DNA from: Yinghuangia elevatio
GTDB taxonomy: Bacteria; Actinomycetota; Actinomycetes; Streptomycetales; Streptomycetaceae
Direction: 5' to 3'
Assembly (NCBI RefSeq): GCF_040649515.1
Contig: NZ_JBEZFP010000031.1
Span: 14,255 to 78,254, forward strand
DNA: 64,000 bases
Shown here: positions 1 to 8,782 of the stretch, one piece after another
Layout: each line of letters begins with the position of its first letter
Position numbering within the stretch: position 1 is the stretch's first letter
Translations under genes and position numbers: made by a program
The notes under the pieces: model-generated
Seen by the model: the letters and a program-made list of their open reading frames with translations, nothing else
Databases searched by the model: none
Told to the model about the DNA's origin: nothing

Positions 1-1281
1 CAGGCGGCACCCGGTTCGCCGCTGGCCCAGGTGTTCTCGGCGTACCTGGGGCTTCTGGGCACCGAGGAGTCCGACGCGGCCGAGGCGCGCGAGAGGTTCG
101 GCCGCTTCCGCGCGGGCCTGGACCGGGCGGCGGCCACGCCGCGCGAACTGGCGCACGTGGACGCGGCGTCCGCGTGGCTGGACGGCGACCTCCAGGGGGC
201 CGGGCGGCTGCTCGGCGAGCTGGTGGTGGCGCACCCGCGGGACCTGCTCGCCCTGGCGGTGGGCCACCAGATCGACTTCTTCACCGGCGACGCGGTGCGG
301 CTGCGCGACCGGGTGGGCGGCGCGCTGTCCGCGTGGGACGAGCACGACCCGCACCACGGGCCGCTGTTGGGGATGTACGCGTTCGGCCTGGAGGAGTCGG
401 GGCACTACGACCGGTCCGAGCAGATCGGGCTCGCGGCGGTCGAGGCCAACCCGCGCGACGTCTGGGGCATCCACGCCGTCGTGCACACGTACGAGATGCA
501 GGGGCGCTTCGCGGAGGGGATCGCGTACCTCGACGCGCGGACCGGCGACTGGTCGGGCGGCAACTACCTGAACGTGCACAACTGGTGGCACTACGCGCTG
601 TACGCGATCGAGGCGGGCGACACCGAACGGGCCCTGGCCATCTACGACGCGGCGCTGCACAACGAGGAGTCCGAGGGCCTGGCGATGGAACTCCTCGACG
701 CCTCGGCCCTGTTGTGGCGCCTGCTGCTGGCCGGCGAGGACGAGACGGAGCGGTGGTCGCGGCTGGCGGACGCGTGGGCGGCGCGGCGCGACGGGCCGTT
801 CTACGCGTTCAACGACGTGCACGCGGTGATGGCCTACCTGGGGGCGGGGCGGACCGCCGAGGCGGAGGCACTGGTCCGCGACCGTCTGGCGTGGCTCGCG
901 ACGCCGCATCCGGGGGTGTCGAACCACGCGATGACCGAGGAGGTCGGGGTCCCGGTGTGCCGGGCGCTCATCGCGTACGCGCAGGGCCGGTACGACCAGA
1001 CCGTGGACCTCCTGCTGCCGCTGCGCCACCGCCTCAACACCTACGGCGGCAGCCACGCGCAGCGCGACGCCGTGCAGAAGACGCTGCTGGAGGCCGCGAT
1101 CCGGGCCGGGCGCGAGGACCTTGCCCGGACCCTGCTGAGCGAGCGGATCGGGGTGCGGCCGAGCAGTCCGTACAACTGGCTCACCCGGGCGCGGCTCGCC
1201 GAACGACTGGGCCGCGCGGCCGAGGCGGCGGCGGCGCGCGACCGCGCCGGGAAGCTGACGGCCGGAGGCGCCGGCTCCTGA
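1..1281 (+). CDS. TTC38-like tetratricopeptide repeat protein, 5' end cut by window
   Basis: The frame is open from the first base of the window to the stop at 1281, so the gene most likely begins upstream. A GTG at 31 is only an internal candidate. The protein is made of helical repeats. Its middle carries blocks that I recognise from the TTC38 (tetratricopeptide repeat protein 38) family: DFFTGDAVRLRDRV, then HHGPLLGMYAFGLEESG, then HAVVHTYEMQGR and HNWWHYALY. Family members are roughly 450-470 residues, so a few dozen N-terminal residues are probably missing. The biochemical role of bacterial TTC38 proteins is not established; many are annotated only as TPR proteins. No membrane segment is evident. 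The next gene on the same strand starts 66 bases downstream, so co-transcription is possible but not shown. Confidence 0.8.
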   Translation, partial: QAAPGSPLAQVFSAYLGLLGTEESDAAEARERFGRFRAGLDRAAATPRELAHVDAASAWLDGDLQGAGRLLGELVVAHPRDLLALAVGHQIDFFTGDAVRLRDRVGGALSAWDEHDPHHGPLLGMYAFGLEESGHYDRSEQIGLAAVEANPRDVWGIHAVVHTYEMQGRFAEGIAYLDARTGDWSGGNYLNVHNWWHYALYAIEAGDTERALAIYDAALHNEESEGLAMELLDASALLWRLLLAGEDETERWSRLADAWAARRDGPFYAFNDVHAVMAYLGAGRTAEAEALVRDRLAWLATPHPGVSNHAMTEEVGVPVCRALIAYAQGRYDQTVDLLLPLRHRLNTYGGSHAQRDAVQKTLLEAAIRAGREDLARTLLSERIGVRPSSPYNWLTRARLAERLGRAAEAAAARDRAGKLTAGGAGS

Positions 1282-1347
1282 CCGGACGGACCGCGCACGG
1301 CCCGAGAAGTACTGGACATGGTCAACTAAACCTGCCAGGGTGCGATC

Positions 1348-2262
1348 ATGAGCACTCCCACTCAGCCGGACCAAACGGCAGGCGCCCCCGTCGCTTTCGT
1401 CACCGGCGGCAGCCGGGGAATCGGCCGCTGCGGCGCCCTCGCCCTCGCGCGGGCCGGGTACGACGTCGTGCTGACCGCACGTACCCTCCGCGAGGGCGAG
1501 GGCCGCAGCGGACCGACCACCTCCTCCGGATCCCAGGAGTCGGTCGCCGTCCCGGGCAGCCTGGAGACCACCGCGCGCGAGGTCGAGGCGCTGGGCCGCC
1601 GCGCGCTCCCGCTGCGCATGGACCTGATGGACCAGGACTCGATCGCCGCGGCGTGCGATGCGGCACTCGACGCGTGGGGGCGCGTCGACGTGCTGTTCAA
1701 CAACGCCATCTACCAGGGTCCGGGCGCCATGGACCGGCTCCTGGACCTGCCGCTGGACGCCGCGCAGAACATGCTGACCGGCAACTACCTGCACCAACTT
1801 GTGCTGATCAAAAGGCTGGTGCCGCACCTGCTGCGGCACGAGCGGTCGTACGTCGTCAACATGACGTCCGGATCGGCCACGCTCAACCCGCCGGGGCCTG
1901 CGGGTGCGGGCGGCTGGGGTGTCGCGTACGCGGCCTCCAAGGCGGCGTTCGCGCGCGTCGCGGGCGTCCTGCATGCCGAGTACCGGGACCAGGGGCTGCG
2001 GGCGTTCAACGTCGACCCCGGACACATCCTCACCGAGGCGCAGAAGGCACGCGGCTCGGCGAAGCACCTGAGCGCGCACTTCCGCAGCGCCCCGGCCGAG
2101 GTCCCGGGCGAGGTCATCGGGTGGCTCGCGTCGTCGCCCGACGCGGACGCGTACTGCGGTGAGATCGTGCGCGCGCAGAAGGTGTGCAAGGACCTCGGGC
2201 TGGTGCCCGGATGGCCGCCGCCGCGGCCGAACGCCGACTCTGCGGCCGAAGTCGTCAACTGA
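1348..2262 (+). CDS. SDR family NAD(P)-dependent oxidoreductase
   Basis: A 304-residue classical short-chain dehydrogenase/reductase. The N-terminal Rossmann motif TGGSRGIG (about residues 19-26) binds the dinucleotide. NNA follows strand 4, a serine lies in MTSGSA, and the catalytic YAASK tetrad piece fits the YxxxK rule. The VDPGHI segment after it matches the usual PG motif. An insert of about 25 residues after beta-2 (Gly/Ser-rich, GRSGPTTSSGS) makes it longer than the typical 250 residues. The substrate cannot be deduced. The ATG is preceded by a modest AGGG ribosome binding site. A regulator pair starts about 150 bases downstream. Confidence 0.88.
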   Translation: MSTPTQPDQTAGAPVAFVTGGSRGIGRCGALALARAGYDVVLTARTLREGEGRSGPTTSSGSQESVAVPGSLETTAREVEALGRRALPLRMDLMDQDSIAAACDAALDAWGRVDVLFNNAIYQGPGAMDRLLDLPLDAAQNMLTGNYLHQLVLIKRLVPHLLRHERSYVVNMTSGSATLNPPGPAGAGGWGVAYAASKAAFARVAGVLHAEYRDQGLRAFNVDPGHILTEAQKARGSAKHLSAHFRSAPAEVPGEVIGWLASSPDADAYCGEIVRAQKVCKDLGLVPGWPPPRPNADSAAEVVN

Positions 2263-2349
2263 CCCGTCAGCCCACCACGGATTCCCTCTTCAGGAGGCTC
2301 TTCAGCAACGGATTCCCTTTCACGCCTGCCGTTCACCGTGCCGCCTCCC

Positions 2350-2371
2350 GGAATCTGTGTACACGTGTTCC
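2350..2371. promoter_or_regulatory. Inverted repeat, likely TetR operator
   Basis: A 22-base dyad with outer arms GGAA/TTCC and a perfect inner core GTGTACAC, separated by 3 unmatched bases on each side. It lies about 43 bases upstream of the TetR start codon, the usual place for an autoregulatory operator. Symmetry is seen directly; the assignment to this TetR protein is inference. Confidence 0.6.
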
Positions 2372-2413
2372 GGTTCTCGGTACGGTGTCACGGCATTCAA
2401 GGGAGGGGGCCCG

Positions 2414-3013
2414 ATGCTGTCGCGTGACCACTCCCGCCCGCCGCGCGGGCCTGCCGACCCGCGGCGCCGCGAGCGGGTCATCGCCGCCACCGAGGAAGTG
2501 CTGCTCGAGCACGGCCTCGACGGCCTGACACACCGGGCGGTCGCCCGGCAGGCCGAAGTACCGCTCGGCTCCACGACCTACTACTTCGCGACCATCGACG
2601 ACCTCAGGTACGTCGCGCTGCAACGCGTGGTCCGCCGCTACATCGCGTGGATGCACCAATGGGCGGAATCCCTGGGCGACATCGGCCCCGAAGGGCTCGC
2701 GGACGCCCTCGCCGACCTGATCGTGACCGCCCACGCCGAGTACCGGCAGCAGGTCGTCGTCGACTTCGAGCTGACCGTCGCGGCCATGCGGCACCCGGAG
2801 TTGCGCGAGCTCGCCACCGTCTACTCGACGGCGACCACCGCGATGCTCGCCCGGCGCACCACGCCGGCCCGGGCGATGGCGCTGACCGCGGCGATGGACG
2901 GCATGTCGATGCTCGGGCTCGTCTCCCCCGAGCCGCTGCGCAGGGACGACATCCGGGCGGTGTTCCGGGCGATCCTGGTGCCCGGATCCGCCGCCGGGCG
3001 GGAGGCCGAGTGA
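2414..3013 (+). CDS. TetR family transcriptional regulator
   Basis: A 199-residue one-component repressor. The N-terminal helix-turn-helix (about residues 15-65) reads RERVIAATEEVLLEHG then LTHRAVARQAEVPLGSTTYYF, the standard TetR DNA-binding signature. The C-terminal ligand domain is generic. The open frame continues upstream, but the ATG at 2414 sits 3 bases after a strong purine run (GGAGGGGG) and behind an operator-like dyad, so it is the best start. The stop overlaps the start of the LysR-type gene by the GTGA arrangement, so the two regulators are translationally coupled. Targets may include this operon and the upstream SDR gene; that is inference from position. Confidence 0.85.
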   Translation: MLSRDHSRPPRGPADPRRRERVIAATEEVLLEHGLDGLTHRAVARQAEVPLGSTTYYFATIDDLRYVALQRVVRRYIAWMHQWAESLGDIGPEGLADALADLIVTAHAEYRQQVVVDFELTVAAMRHPELRELATVYSTATTAMLARRTTPARAMALTAAMDGMSMLGLVSPEPLRRDDIRAVFRAILVPGSAAGREAE

Positions 3014-3897
3014 CCCTCCAGCAGCTGCGCTACCTGCTGGCGGTGGTCGAGCACGGGGGCATGACCGCCGCGGCGAACGCCCTCTTCGTCGACCAGTCCG
3101 CGCTGTCGCGTGCCTTGCAGTCGCTCGAACGCGAGCTGCGCACCGAGCTGTTCGTACGCGGCGGCCGGGCCGTCGTGCCGACCGCCGAGGGCGCGCGCAT
3201 CGCCCATCTCGCCAAACGCATCCTGAGCGGAGTGCGGGCGATCGAGGACACCTTCCACCCGGCCGACGAGAGCGGCACCACCGGGCGCCTGGTCGTGGGG
3301 GCGACGCAGAGCCTCGCGATCGAGCTGATCAGCAACATCCTCCCGGCGTTCCGGGCCCGGCACCCGGAGATCGCCGCCGACGCGTCGCCGTACGAGAGTC
3401 CTGACCTGGCCATCGAGGCGATGCGCAAGGGCGAGGTCGACATCGTGCTGGTCGACCTGCCGGTGCCCGCCGACCTGCGGGTGCAGCCGCTGCACCACCA
3501 CGAGATCGTGCTCGTGTCGCCGACCGGCCTGCGGCTGCCCGACCCGGTGCCGTGGCAGGCGCTGCACGGCGCCGACATGATCCTGCCGTCCCCGGGGAGC
3601 GTCCGCCGCAGGCAGTTCGAGCAGTGGTTCGCCCGGCACGAGGTGCGGCCGCGCGTCGTGATGGAGACCGACGAACGCGGCGCGTGGGTCGCCTGCGTGG
3701 TCGCGGGGCACGGATCGGTGCTGTGGTACCGCGAGTTGGCGCACCGGTTCGCGTCGTCCGTGGCCGTCCGTTCGCTGTCGCCGCCGCTGGTCCGCACGGT
3801 CGCGCTGGTGTGGACGCGCCGCCCGCTGTCCGCCGAGGCACGCCTGCTGTGCGCGTACGCGCAGGCGCGCGGCGTCGAGGAGACGGAGTACATCTGA
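3010..3897 (+). CDS. LysR family transcriptional regulator
   Basis: A 295-residue LysR-type regulator. Residues 1-60 form the winged helix-turn-helix (LQQLRYLLAVVEHGGMTAAANALFV with QSALSRALQSLE). The rest is the periplasmic-binding-protein-like effector domain, with VVGATQSLAIELI opening subdomain 1. The GTG start at 3010 overlaps the TetR stop and is preceded by GGAGG, which fixes the start; the longer open frame upstream is a shadow of TetR. A TetR gene coupled directly to a LysR gene is less usual than either alone and suggests two signals feeding one circuit. The effector is unknown. Confidence 0.87.
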   Translation: MTLQQLRYLLAVVEHGGMTAAANALFVDQSALSRALQSLERELRTELFVRGGRAVVPTAEGARIAHLAKRILSGVRAIEDTFHPADESGTTGRLVVGATQSLAIELISNILPAFRARHPEIAADASPYESPDLAIEAMRKGEVDIVLVDLPVPADLRVQPLHHHEIVLVSPTGLRLPDPVPWQALHGADMILPSPGSVRRRQFEQWFARHEVRPRVVMETDERGAWVACVVAGHGSVLWYRELAHRFASSVAVRSLSPPLVRTVALVWTRRPLSAEARLLCAYAQARGVEETEYI

Positions 3898-3901
3898 TCC
3901 C

Positions 3902-3961
3902 GTCCGTGTGGTCGCGGTACGTGTGATCGCGGTCCGCGTGGTCGCGGTACGTGTGATCGCG
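3902..3961. repeat. Four tandem 15-bp units
   Basis: Two 30-base units in tandem, each made of two related 15-base halves (GTCCGYGTGGTCGCG and GTACGTGTGATCGCG). About 40 bases on, at 3994-4023, a second pair of 15-base units occurs (TCCGGTTCCGGYACG). The period is a multiple of three, so a plus-strand reading would give a VRVVAVRVIA-type peptide, but it has no credible start. It sits between the LysR stop and the convergent P60 gene. Confidence 0.8.
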
Positions 3962-4044
3962 GCGCGTCTCGCGTTACGGCTGATACCGGCAAGTCCGGTT
4001 CCGGTACGTCCGGTTCCGGCACGGCAGGCCCGCGCCTTGAGGTC

Positions 4045-5340
4045 CTACCGGGTGGGCTCCCCCGGTGACTGCGGCCGTACGACGCCAAGGACGGGCAGCG
4101 AATCGAGCTTCGCCGTGGTGACGTGTCGGCCGGGCCGCGGCGCGTGCACCATCATCCCGGCGCCGAGGTACATCCCGATGTGGGTGGCGTCGGGAAAGTA
4201 CACGACGAGATCGCCCGGCCGAACCTCCTGGAGTGGCACGCGCGGCAGTTGCGCCCACTGCTCCTGCGACGTGCGCGGCACGGTGGCGCCGACGCTCTGC
4301 CACGCGCGCGAGGTGAGGCCCGAACAGTCGTACGCGTCAGGCCCCGTCGCACCCCAGACGTAGGGGCGTCCGATCTGCGACACCGCGAACATGAGCGCGC
4401 CGCGCCCGCCCGGGCCGGGGTCCTGCCCCGGATGGGCCGGCTGTCCGACCAGATGCCCGGCCAGGTCGAGGCCGGTCAGCAGGCGCGTCGCCCGCGCGGA
4501 CGCCTCGCGCAGGGCGGCGAGTTCGCGGTCGGCCGCGGCCTCGCGGTCGGTGAGCGTACGCGTCGTGGCGCGGGATTCGCCGAGGACGGCTTCGAGTTCG
4601 CGGTGCTGTGCCGCGTACGCCGCCTCCAGCGTGGCCTGCGACGTGGCGATGCGCGCGTACACCGCCCCCATGTGCAGGCGGTCGGTGCCGCCGCGGCGGA
4701 GGATGAGGTCGGCGGTGGGCGACATACCCGCGGACCGGTAGCGCAGACTGGCCAGTTGGCCGATCTCGGTGCTCATCGCGCTCAGCCGCGCCCGTGCCCT
4801 GCTCTCGCGGGCCTGGAGTTCGCCGAGGCGCCGCCGCTGCGCGTCGGCCGCCGCGCGGGCGGCTTCGGCACGGGCGTCGGCCTCTTCGATGTCCTTCGAG
4901 AGTGCGGCGACCTGCTGTCCCACGCGCAGCAGATCGAGCAGGGGCGCGGCGGCCGGCACCGGTGCGGAAGGGGGCGCACCGATGCCGGCCGCCGGGTTCG
5001 GCAGGGCAGACGGGGGCCGCACGCCGGGGGCCGGCGGTGCGGGAACGGGTGGCGCTGTCACGGGCCGTGCGGGACCGGGGCGGACCGGCATCGGCGGGGT
5101 GGGAACAGGCTTGGTGGGAACAGGCAGTGCGGGAGTGGCCGGGGCAGGAGTGAGGGGTGCGGCCTGTGCGGTGTGCTGTGGTCCGATCGCGAGGGCCGTC
5201 GCGGTCATTGCCGCTGCCGTCGCCGTCGTCGCCGCCAGGAACGCCCGGCGGCGCCGCCCTCCCCGTCCTCGCCGTCCTGCCCGCCCGGCAACGGTCTTGC
5301 CGGATTCCTGCGCTCGTACTCCGCGAAGTCGTCCTGCCAC
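4045..5340 (-). CDS. Secreted C40-family (NlpC/P60) peptidoglycan hydrolase
   Basis: A 431-residue exported cell-wall hydrolase in the RipA/RpfB-associated style. Residues 1-60 form a long basic signal region (RRRR then a hydrophobic Ala/Thr stretch ending near TAQA). A Pro/Val/Thr-rich linker follows to about 140, then an Ala/Arg/Glu-rich coiled coil (about 150-290). The C-terminal NlpC/P60 domain has the catalytic Cys in YDCSGL (about C339), His in THIGMYLG (about H387) and a third polar residue in VHAPRPG (about H399). Such enzymes cleave D-Glu-mDAP links in stem peptides. The first codon is a GTG at 5340; the exact start is uncertain because the N-terminal codons overlap another open frame. 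Confidence 0.85.
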   Translation of the reverse strand: MAGRLRGVRAQESGKTVAGRAGRRGRGGRRRRAFLAATTATAAAMTATALAIGPQHTAQAAPLTPAPATPALPVPTKPVPTPPMPVRPGPARPVTAPPVPAPPAPGVRPPSALPNPAAGIGAPPSAPVPAAAPLLDLLRVGQQVAALSKDIEEADARAEAARAAADAQRRRLGELQARESRARARLSAMSTEIGQLASLRYRSAGMSPTADLILRRGGTDRLHMGAVYARIATSQATLEAAYAAQHRELEAVLGESRATTRTLTDREAAADRELAALREASARATRLLTGLDLAGHLVGQPAHPGQDPGPGGRGALMFAVSQIGRPYVWGATGPDAYDCSGLTSRAWQSVGATVPRTSQEQWAQLPRVPLQEVRPGDLVVYFPDATHIGMYLGAGMMVHAPRPGRHVTTAKLDSLPVLGVVRPQSPGEPTR

Positions 5341-5726
5341 GCGGCCAATGGATCACGCCGTCCGGCGGCTGTCCCGTCGCGACGCCACGAACCGCACGCA
5401 ATCCGCCCGTTCGGACCACCACCGGGTGGGCGCGACCGGGGAACCGCCTGCACATGCCGTACTGTCCGCACATCCAGTACTGCCGCACACCCCGTACAAC
5501 CGGTACCGCTTGCGCAGCCCGAGCAGTCTGCGCAGCCCGTACGACCCGCGCAGGAACAGCGCATACCGGAGCAGACCGCCCACCTGGCGCAGGAACGCCC
5601 CTGCTTTGGCTGGTTTCCGCGTTCCTGGCGGCCCGCAGCGGCGGCACGATCATGCGCGTTCGCCCGTTGGAGACCGCCGCCGGCATTTCCCGCGTCGGCC
5701 GACCGAACCCAGCCATGGAGGCCGCG
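5341..5726. other. Intergenic region between P60 hydrolase and condensation protein
   Basis: No gene is supported here. Around 5509-5600 there is a run of imperfect repeats built on GCGCAGCCCG and GCGCAGGAAC spaced by about 15-20 bases. The plus strand could be read as a Pro/Gln-rich peptide, but it has no start signal. The region must hold divergent promoters for the genes on either side; I could not pick out convincing -35/-10 boxes. Confidence 0.5.
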
Positions 5727-7013
5727 ATGACCGCGCCCCGCATCGCCCCGCCGACATACGTCCAGCAGCTCATGCACGACGTCGACGCGCTCCAGCCCGG
5801 CACGGTGTTCAACCCGGGGTTCATCATGCGCGGTGTCTTCCGGATGGCCGACGACGTGGACGTCGAGACGCTGCGGCTGGCGCTGGCCGACGTCATAGCC
5901 CGGCACAGTGCGCTGCGCACGGTTCTGGTGAGCGGCTCCGAGGGACTGCGGCAGCGCGTACTGCCGCCGATGGCCGCGCGGCTGGTCGTCGACCGCCTGG
6001 ACAGGGGCGTGTCGTTGGCGGAGTACGTGCACGACGTGACGATGCGCGATTACGGCTGGGAGGAGCCGCCGCTGCTGTGGGCGCACGTCGTCCGCCACTC
6101 CGAGGGGACCGCGCTGATCCTCGTCGCGCACCACATCGTGTGCGACGCGTGGTCGATGCGGTTGCTGGAGCGCGACGTCAACGCGGCCTACGCGGCCCGG
6201 CGCGAGCAGCGGGCGCCGCTCGGCGCGGACGTCCTGCAATACTGGGAGATCGGCGAGGACGACCACTCGGCGAAGGTGCGGGCGCGCATCGAAGGGGCGC
6301 TGCCGTACTGGCGCGACCGGCTGGCCGGGGTGGCGGGCCTCGGGCTGCCGGTCGAGACGCGGAGCCCCGAGACGGGCCCCCCGGTCGTGCACCCGTTCGC
6401 CGTGCCGGACACGCTGCGCGACGCGGTTGCCAAGGCCGCGCGCCGGGCTCGGACCACCCCGTTCACCCTCATGCTTTCCGCGTTCGCGTCGGCGGTCCTC
6501 CCGGACGGCGACAACGTCGTGCCGGTGCTGACGTCGGGGCGGCCCGCGGTGGAGTGGCAGACGGTCGGATGCCTGCTCAACCTGCTGCCGATCCGCATCG
6601 ACGACACGGCGGACGAGGATCTCGCGGCGCTCGTGGGGCGGGTGGACCGCGCCTGCCGGGAGGCGTACGCGCACGACACCGCGCTCATCCATGTGCTGCG
6701 TGCGATACCGGAGTTGCTGACGACACTGCTCTCGCGCGACGTGCTGCCTCCGGTGTTCCAGATGATCCCGCGGATGCCGATCCCCGACACCGTCCCCGAC
6801 GCCGGCCGGCTGCTGCGCCACGTTCCGGACGACGTGGTGCCGGCGCTGCCGCTGACGACGCCGTTCCTGTGGTCGATGCGCGAACGCGACCACCTCGACG
6901 GCTACGTGATGTACGACGGCTACGTCATGTACGACTCGAACCTGTTCTCGGCGGCGTGGATGGACCGGTCGGTCGCCGCTTTCCTGGACCGGCTCGCGGA
7001 GATCGCCCGGTGA
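5727..7013 (+). CDS. Free-standing NRPS condensation-domain protein
   Basis: A 428-residue protein that is one condensation domain. The early motif RHSALRT (about residues 59-65) and the active-site motif HHIVCDA (about 135-141) match HHxxxDG, except that the final Gly is Ala. The later SGRPAVEW...VGCLLNLLPIRI block is typical of the C-domain latch region. These enzymes form amide bonds between carrier-bound acyl groups. The ATG at 5727 has GGAGG five bases upstream and is preferred over the ATG at 5715. Near the C-terminus, GYVMYD is duplicated in tandem (6900-6935). The stop overlaps the GTG of the adenylation gene, so the two are translationally coupled. No carrier protein is fused or adjacent. 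Confidence 0.88.
   Translation: MTAPRIAPPTYVQQLMHDVDALQPGTVFNPGFIMRGVFRMADDVDVETLRLALADVIARHSALRTVLVSGSEGLRQRVLPPMAARLVVDRLDRGVSLAEYVHDVTMRDYGWEEPPLLWAHVVRHSEGTALILVAHHIVCDAWSMRLLERDVNAAYAARREQRAPLGADVLQYWEIGEDDHSAKVRARIEGALPYWRDRLAGVAGLGLPVETRSPETGPPVVHPFAVPDTLRDAVAKAARRARTTPFTLMLSAFASAVLPDGDNVVPVLTSGRPAVEWQTVGCLLNLLPIRIDDTADEDLAALVGRVDRACREAYAHDTALIHVLRAIPELLTTLLSRDVLPPVFQMIPRMPIPDTVPDAGRLLRHVPDDVVPALPLTTPFLWSMRERDHLDGYVMYDGYVMYDSNLFSAAWMDRSVAAFLDRLAEIAR
6900..6935 (+). repeat. 18-bp in-frame tandem duplication inside condensation gene
   Basis: Two 18-base copies, differing at one base (GTG versus GTC), encode GYVMYD twice in a row near the C-terminus of the condensation protein. The near identity suggests a recent slippage duplication that kept the frame. 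Confidence 0.9.
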
Positions 7014-8668
7014 CAACGGACGTCCAACACGTGTTGCGGGGACCGGAGTTGCCGGGCCCGCCGCCGCACATTCTCGACCTGCTCGAACCGTGGTGGTACG
7101 GCCCGCGGTCCACGGCCGCGGCCGTGATCGACGCCGAAGGCACGCTCTCGCACGGCGAGTTGGCCGGGCTTTCCGACGACATCGCGGGCACCCTGCGCAA
7201 GCTCGGGGTGACGTCCGGCGATCCGGTGGTCGTGCACGGCGGCGCGAGCAGGTGGTCGATCGCCGCGATGCTGGGCGTACTTCGTGCGGGCGGCCGGTTC
7301 GTGCCGGTGGACGCGCACTTCCCGGCGGCGCGCCAGCGCATGATGGCCGAGGACTCCGGGGCGCGGGTGGTGCTCGCCGAACCGGGCCTGCCGCTGCTGT
7401 CCCGCGCCGCGGACACGGTGCCGACCGACACCTGCGGTCCGGGCGGCGCGAATGCGGCCGCCACACATGGGGACGGCGCGCACGCGGACGATGCGCATGC
7501 GGACGACGCGCGCTGGGCGGAGTCGCACGGCGACGACGTGGAGGGAAACGACGCCGGCGGAGACAATGCGGGGCCGCGGCCGGCGCCGGGGCTGCGCGGG
7601 CCGTACGCGTACACCTGCTTCACCAGCGGCTCGACGGGCCGCCCCAAGCCGGTGCTGGTGTCCGCGACCGCGCTGGGCGCCTCGACCGCGGCGCGGCTGG
7701 CGTACTACCGAGAGCCGGTGCAGCGGTTCGTGCTGGCCTCCGCCATCTCGTTCGACAGTTCGGCGGCCGGCATCTGGTGGACGCTGGCGTGCGGCGGCGC
7801 TCTCGTCCTGCCCGACGGGCGCCCCGGGGACCTGCTCGCGGCCGTGGGAGCCGCCGAACGGCACGCGGCGTCACACCTGTTGCTCGTGCCGTCGCTGTAC
7901 GCAATCGCGCTGCGCGGCGGTGTCGGCAGCCGCCTGACCGCGCTCTCGACGGTGATCGTGGCCGGCGAGTCGTGCCCGCCCGACCTGGTGGGCAGGCACT
8001 TCGCGGCATTGCCGGGGACCGCCCTGTTCAACGAGTACGGGCCGACCGAGTGCACGGTGTGGAGCACCGTGCACCGGTGTGAGCCGGGCGACGCGGAGGC
8101 CGACGCCGTGCCCATCGGGCGGCCGGTGCCCGGTGTGACGGCGTGCGTGCGCCCGGTGGCGGACCGCGATGCCCCGGGCTCCGTCGGTCACAGCGGTGCG
8201 CGGGCCGGCTCGGACCTGGTCGGTGAACTGCTGATCGCCGGTCCCGGGCTGGCGGAGGGAGTGGCGGACGCGGTCTGCGACGGCCTCCCGGCGTACGCGA
8301 CGGGCGACCTGGTGTCGCTGCGGGCGGACGGCGCACTGGTGTTCCGCGGGCGCGCCGACCGGCAGCTCAAGCTGGGCGGAATGCGTGTCGAGCGGGCCGA
8401 GATCGAACACGCGGTCGCCACGTTTGCGGACGTCGTGGAGGCGGGCGTGGGCGTCGCGCACGACGACGACCGTACGCGCGTCGTGGCGTTCGTGGCGGTT
8501 TCCGAGCCGCCGGACCGCGGGTCGCTGCGTACCCATGTCGCCGAGCGCCTGCCCGCCGCCGCTGTCCCCGGCCGCTTCGTGGTGCTCGACGCCCTCCCGC
8601 GCCTGCCGAACGGCAAGGTGGACCACGCCGAACTGGACCGGCTCGCGGCGGCCCGCGGACCCCGCTGA
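7010..8668 (+). CDS. Free-standing NRPS adenylation-domain protein
   Basis: A 552-residue amino-acid-adenylating enzyme. Core motifs are in order: A3 FTSGSTGRPKP (about 204-214), A5 NEYGPTE (about 341-347), A7 YATGDL, A8 GRADRQLKLGG and A10 PNGKVD with the catalytic Lys. Position 235 (GrsA numbering) is Asp, as expected for an alpha-amino acid; the rest of the code, read by eye as D-S-A-L-I-A-E-V-W-K, matches nothing I can name. Residues about 144-192, between A2 and A3, are an Asp/Ala/His/Gly-rich insert. There is no carrier domain, so the aminoacyl-AMP must be passed to a separate PCP. The GTG start overlaps the condensation stop. Confidence 0.88.
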   Translation: MTTDVQHVLRGPELPGPPPHILDLLEPWWYGPRSTAAAVIDAEGTLSHGELAGLSDDIAGTLRKLGVTSGDPVVVHGGASRWSIAAMLGVLRAGGRFVPVDAHFPAARQRMMAEDSGARVVLAEPGLPLLSRAADTVPTDTCGPGGANAAATHGDGAHADDAHADDARWAESHGDDVEGNDAGGDNAGPRPAPGLRGPYAYTCFTSGSTGRPKPVLVSATALGASTAARLAYYREPVQRFVLASAISFDSSAAGIWWTLACGGALVLPDGRPGDLLAAVGAAERHAASHLLLVPSLYAIALRGGVGSRLTALSTVIVAGESCPPDLVGRHFAALPGTALFNEYGPTECTVWSTVHRCEPGDAEADAVPIGRPVPGVTACVRPVADRDAPGSVGHSGARAGSDLVGELLIAGPGLAEGVADAVCDGLPAYATGDLVSLRADGALVFRGRADRQLKLGGMRVERAEIEHAVATFADVVEAGVGVAHDDDRTRVVAFVAVSEPPDRGSLRTHVAERLPAAAVPGRFVVLDALPRLPNGKVDHAELDRLAAARGPR

Positions 8669-8782
8669 GGGCCGTGTCCCCGTTAAGTGAAGTTGCACCG
8701 ACTCTGACCGCACCTTTATCGGCTTTCAGGGCATGCTTCGGAGGTGGGGGCCCACGAGAACGTTGAGAGAGGCTGCAGTCCC

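Noticed and set aside
174..2162. Long Arg/Ala/Gly-rich plus-strand frame over the TTC38 and SDR genes
   Set aside because: Composition is that of a shadow frame of GC-rich coding DNA; two real genes with family motifs occupy other frames.
5205..7466. 753-codon minus-strand open frame opposite the NRPS C and A genes
   Set aside because: It has no domain, and its codons are antisense to clear NRPS motifs.
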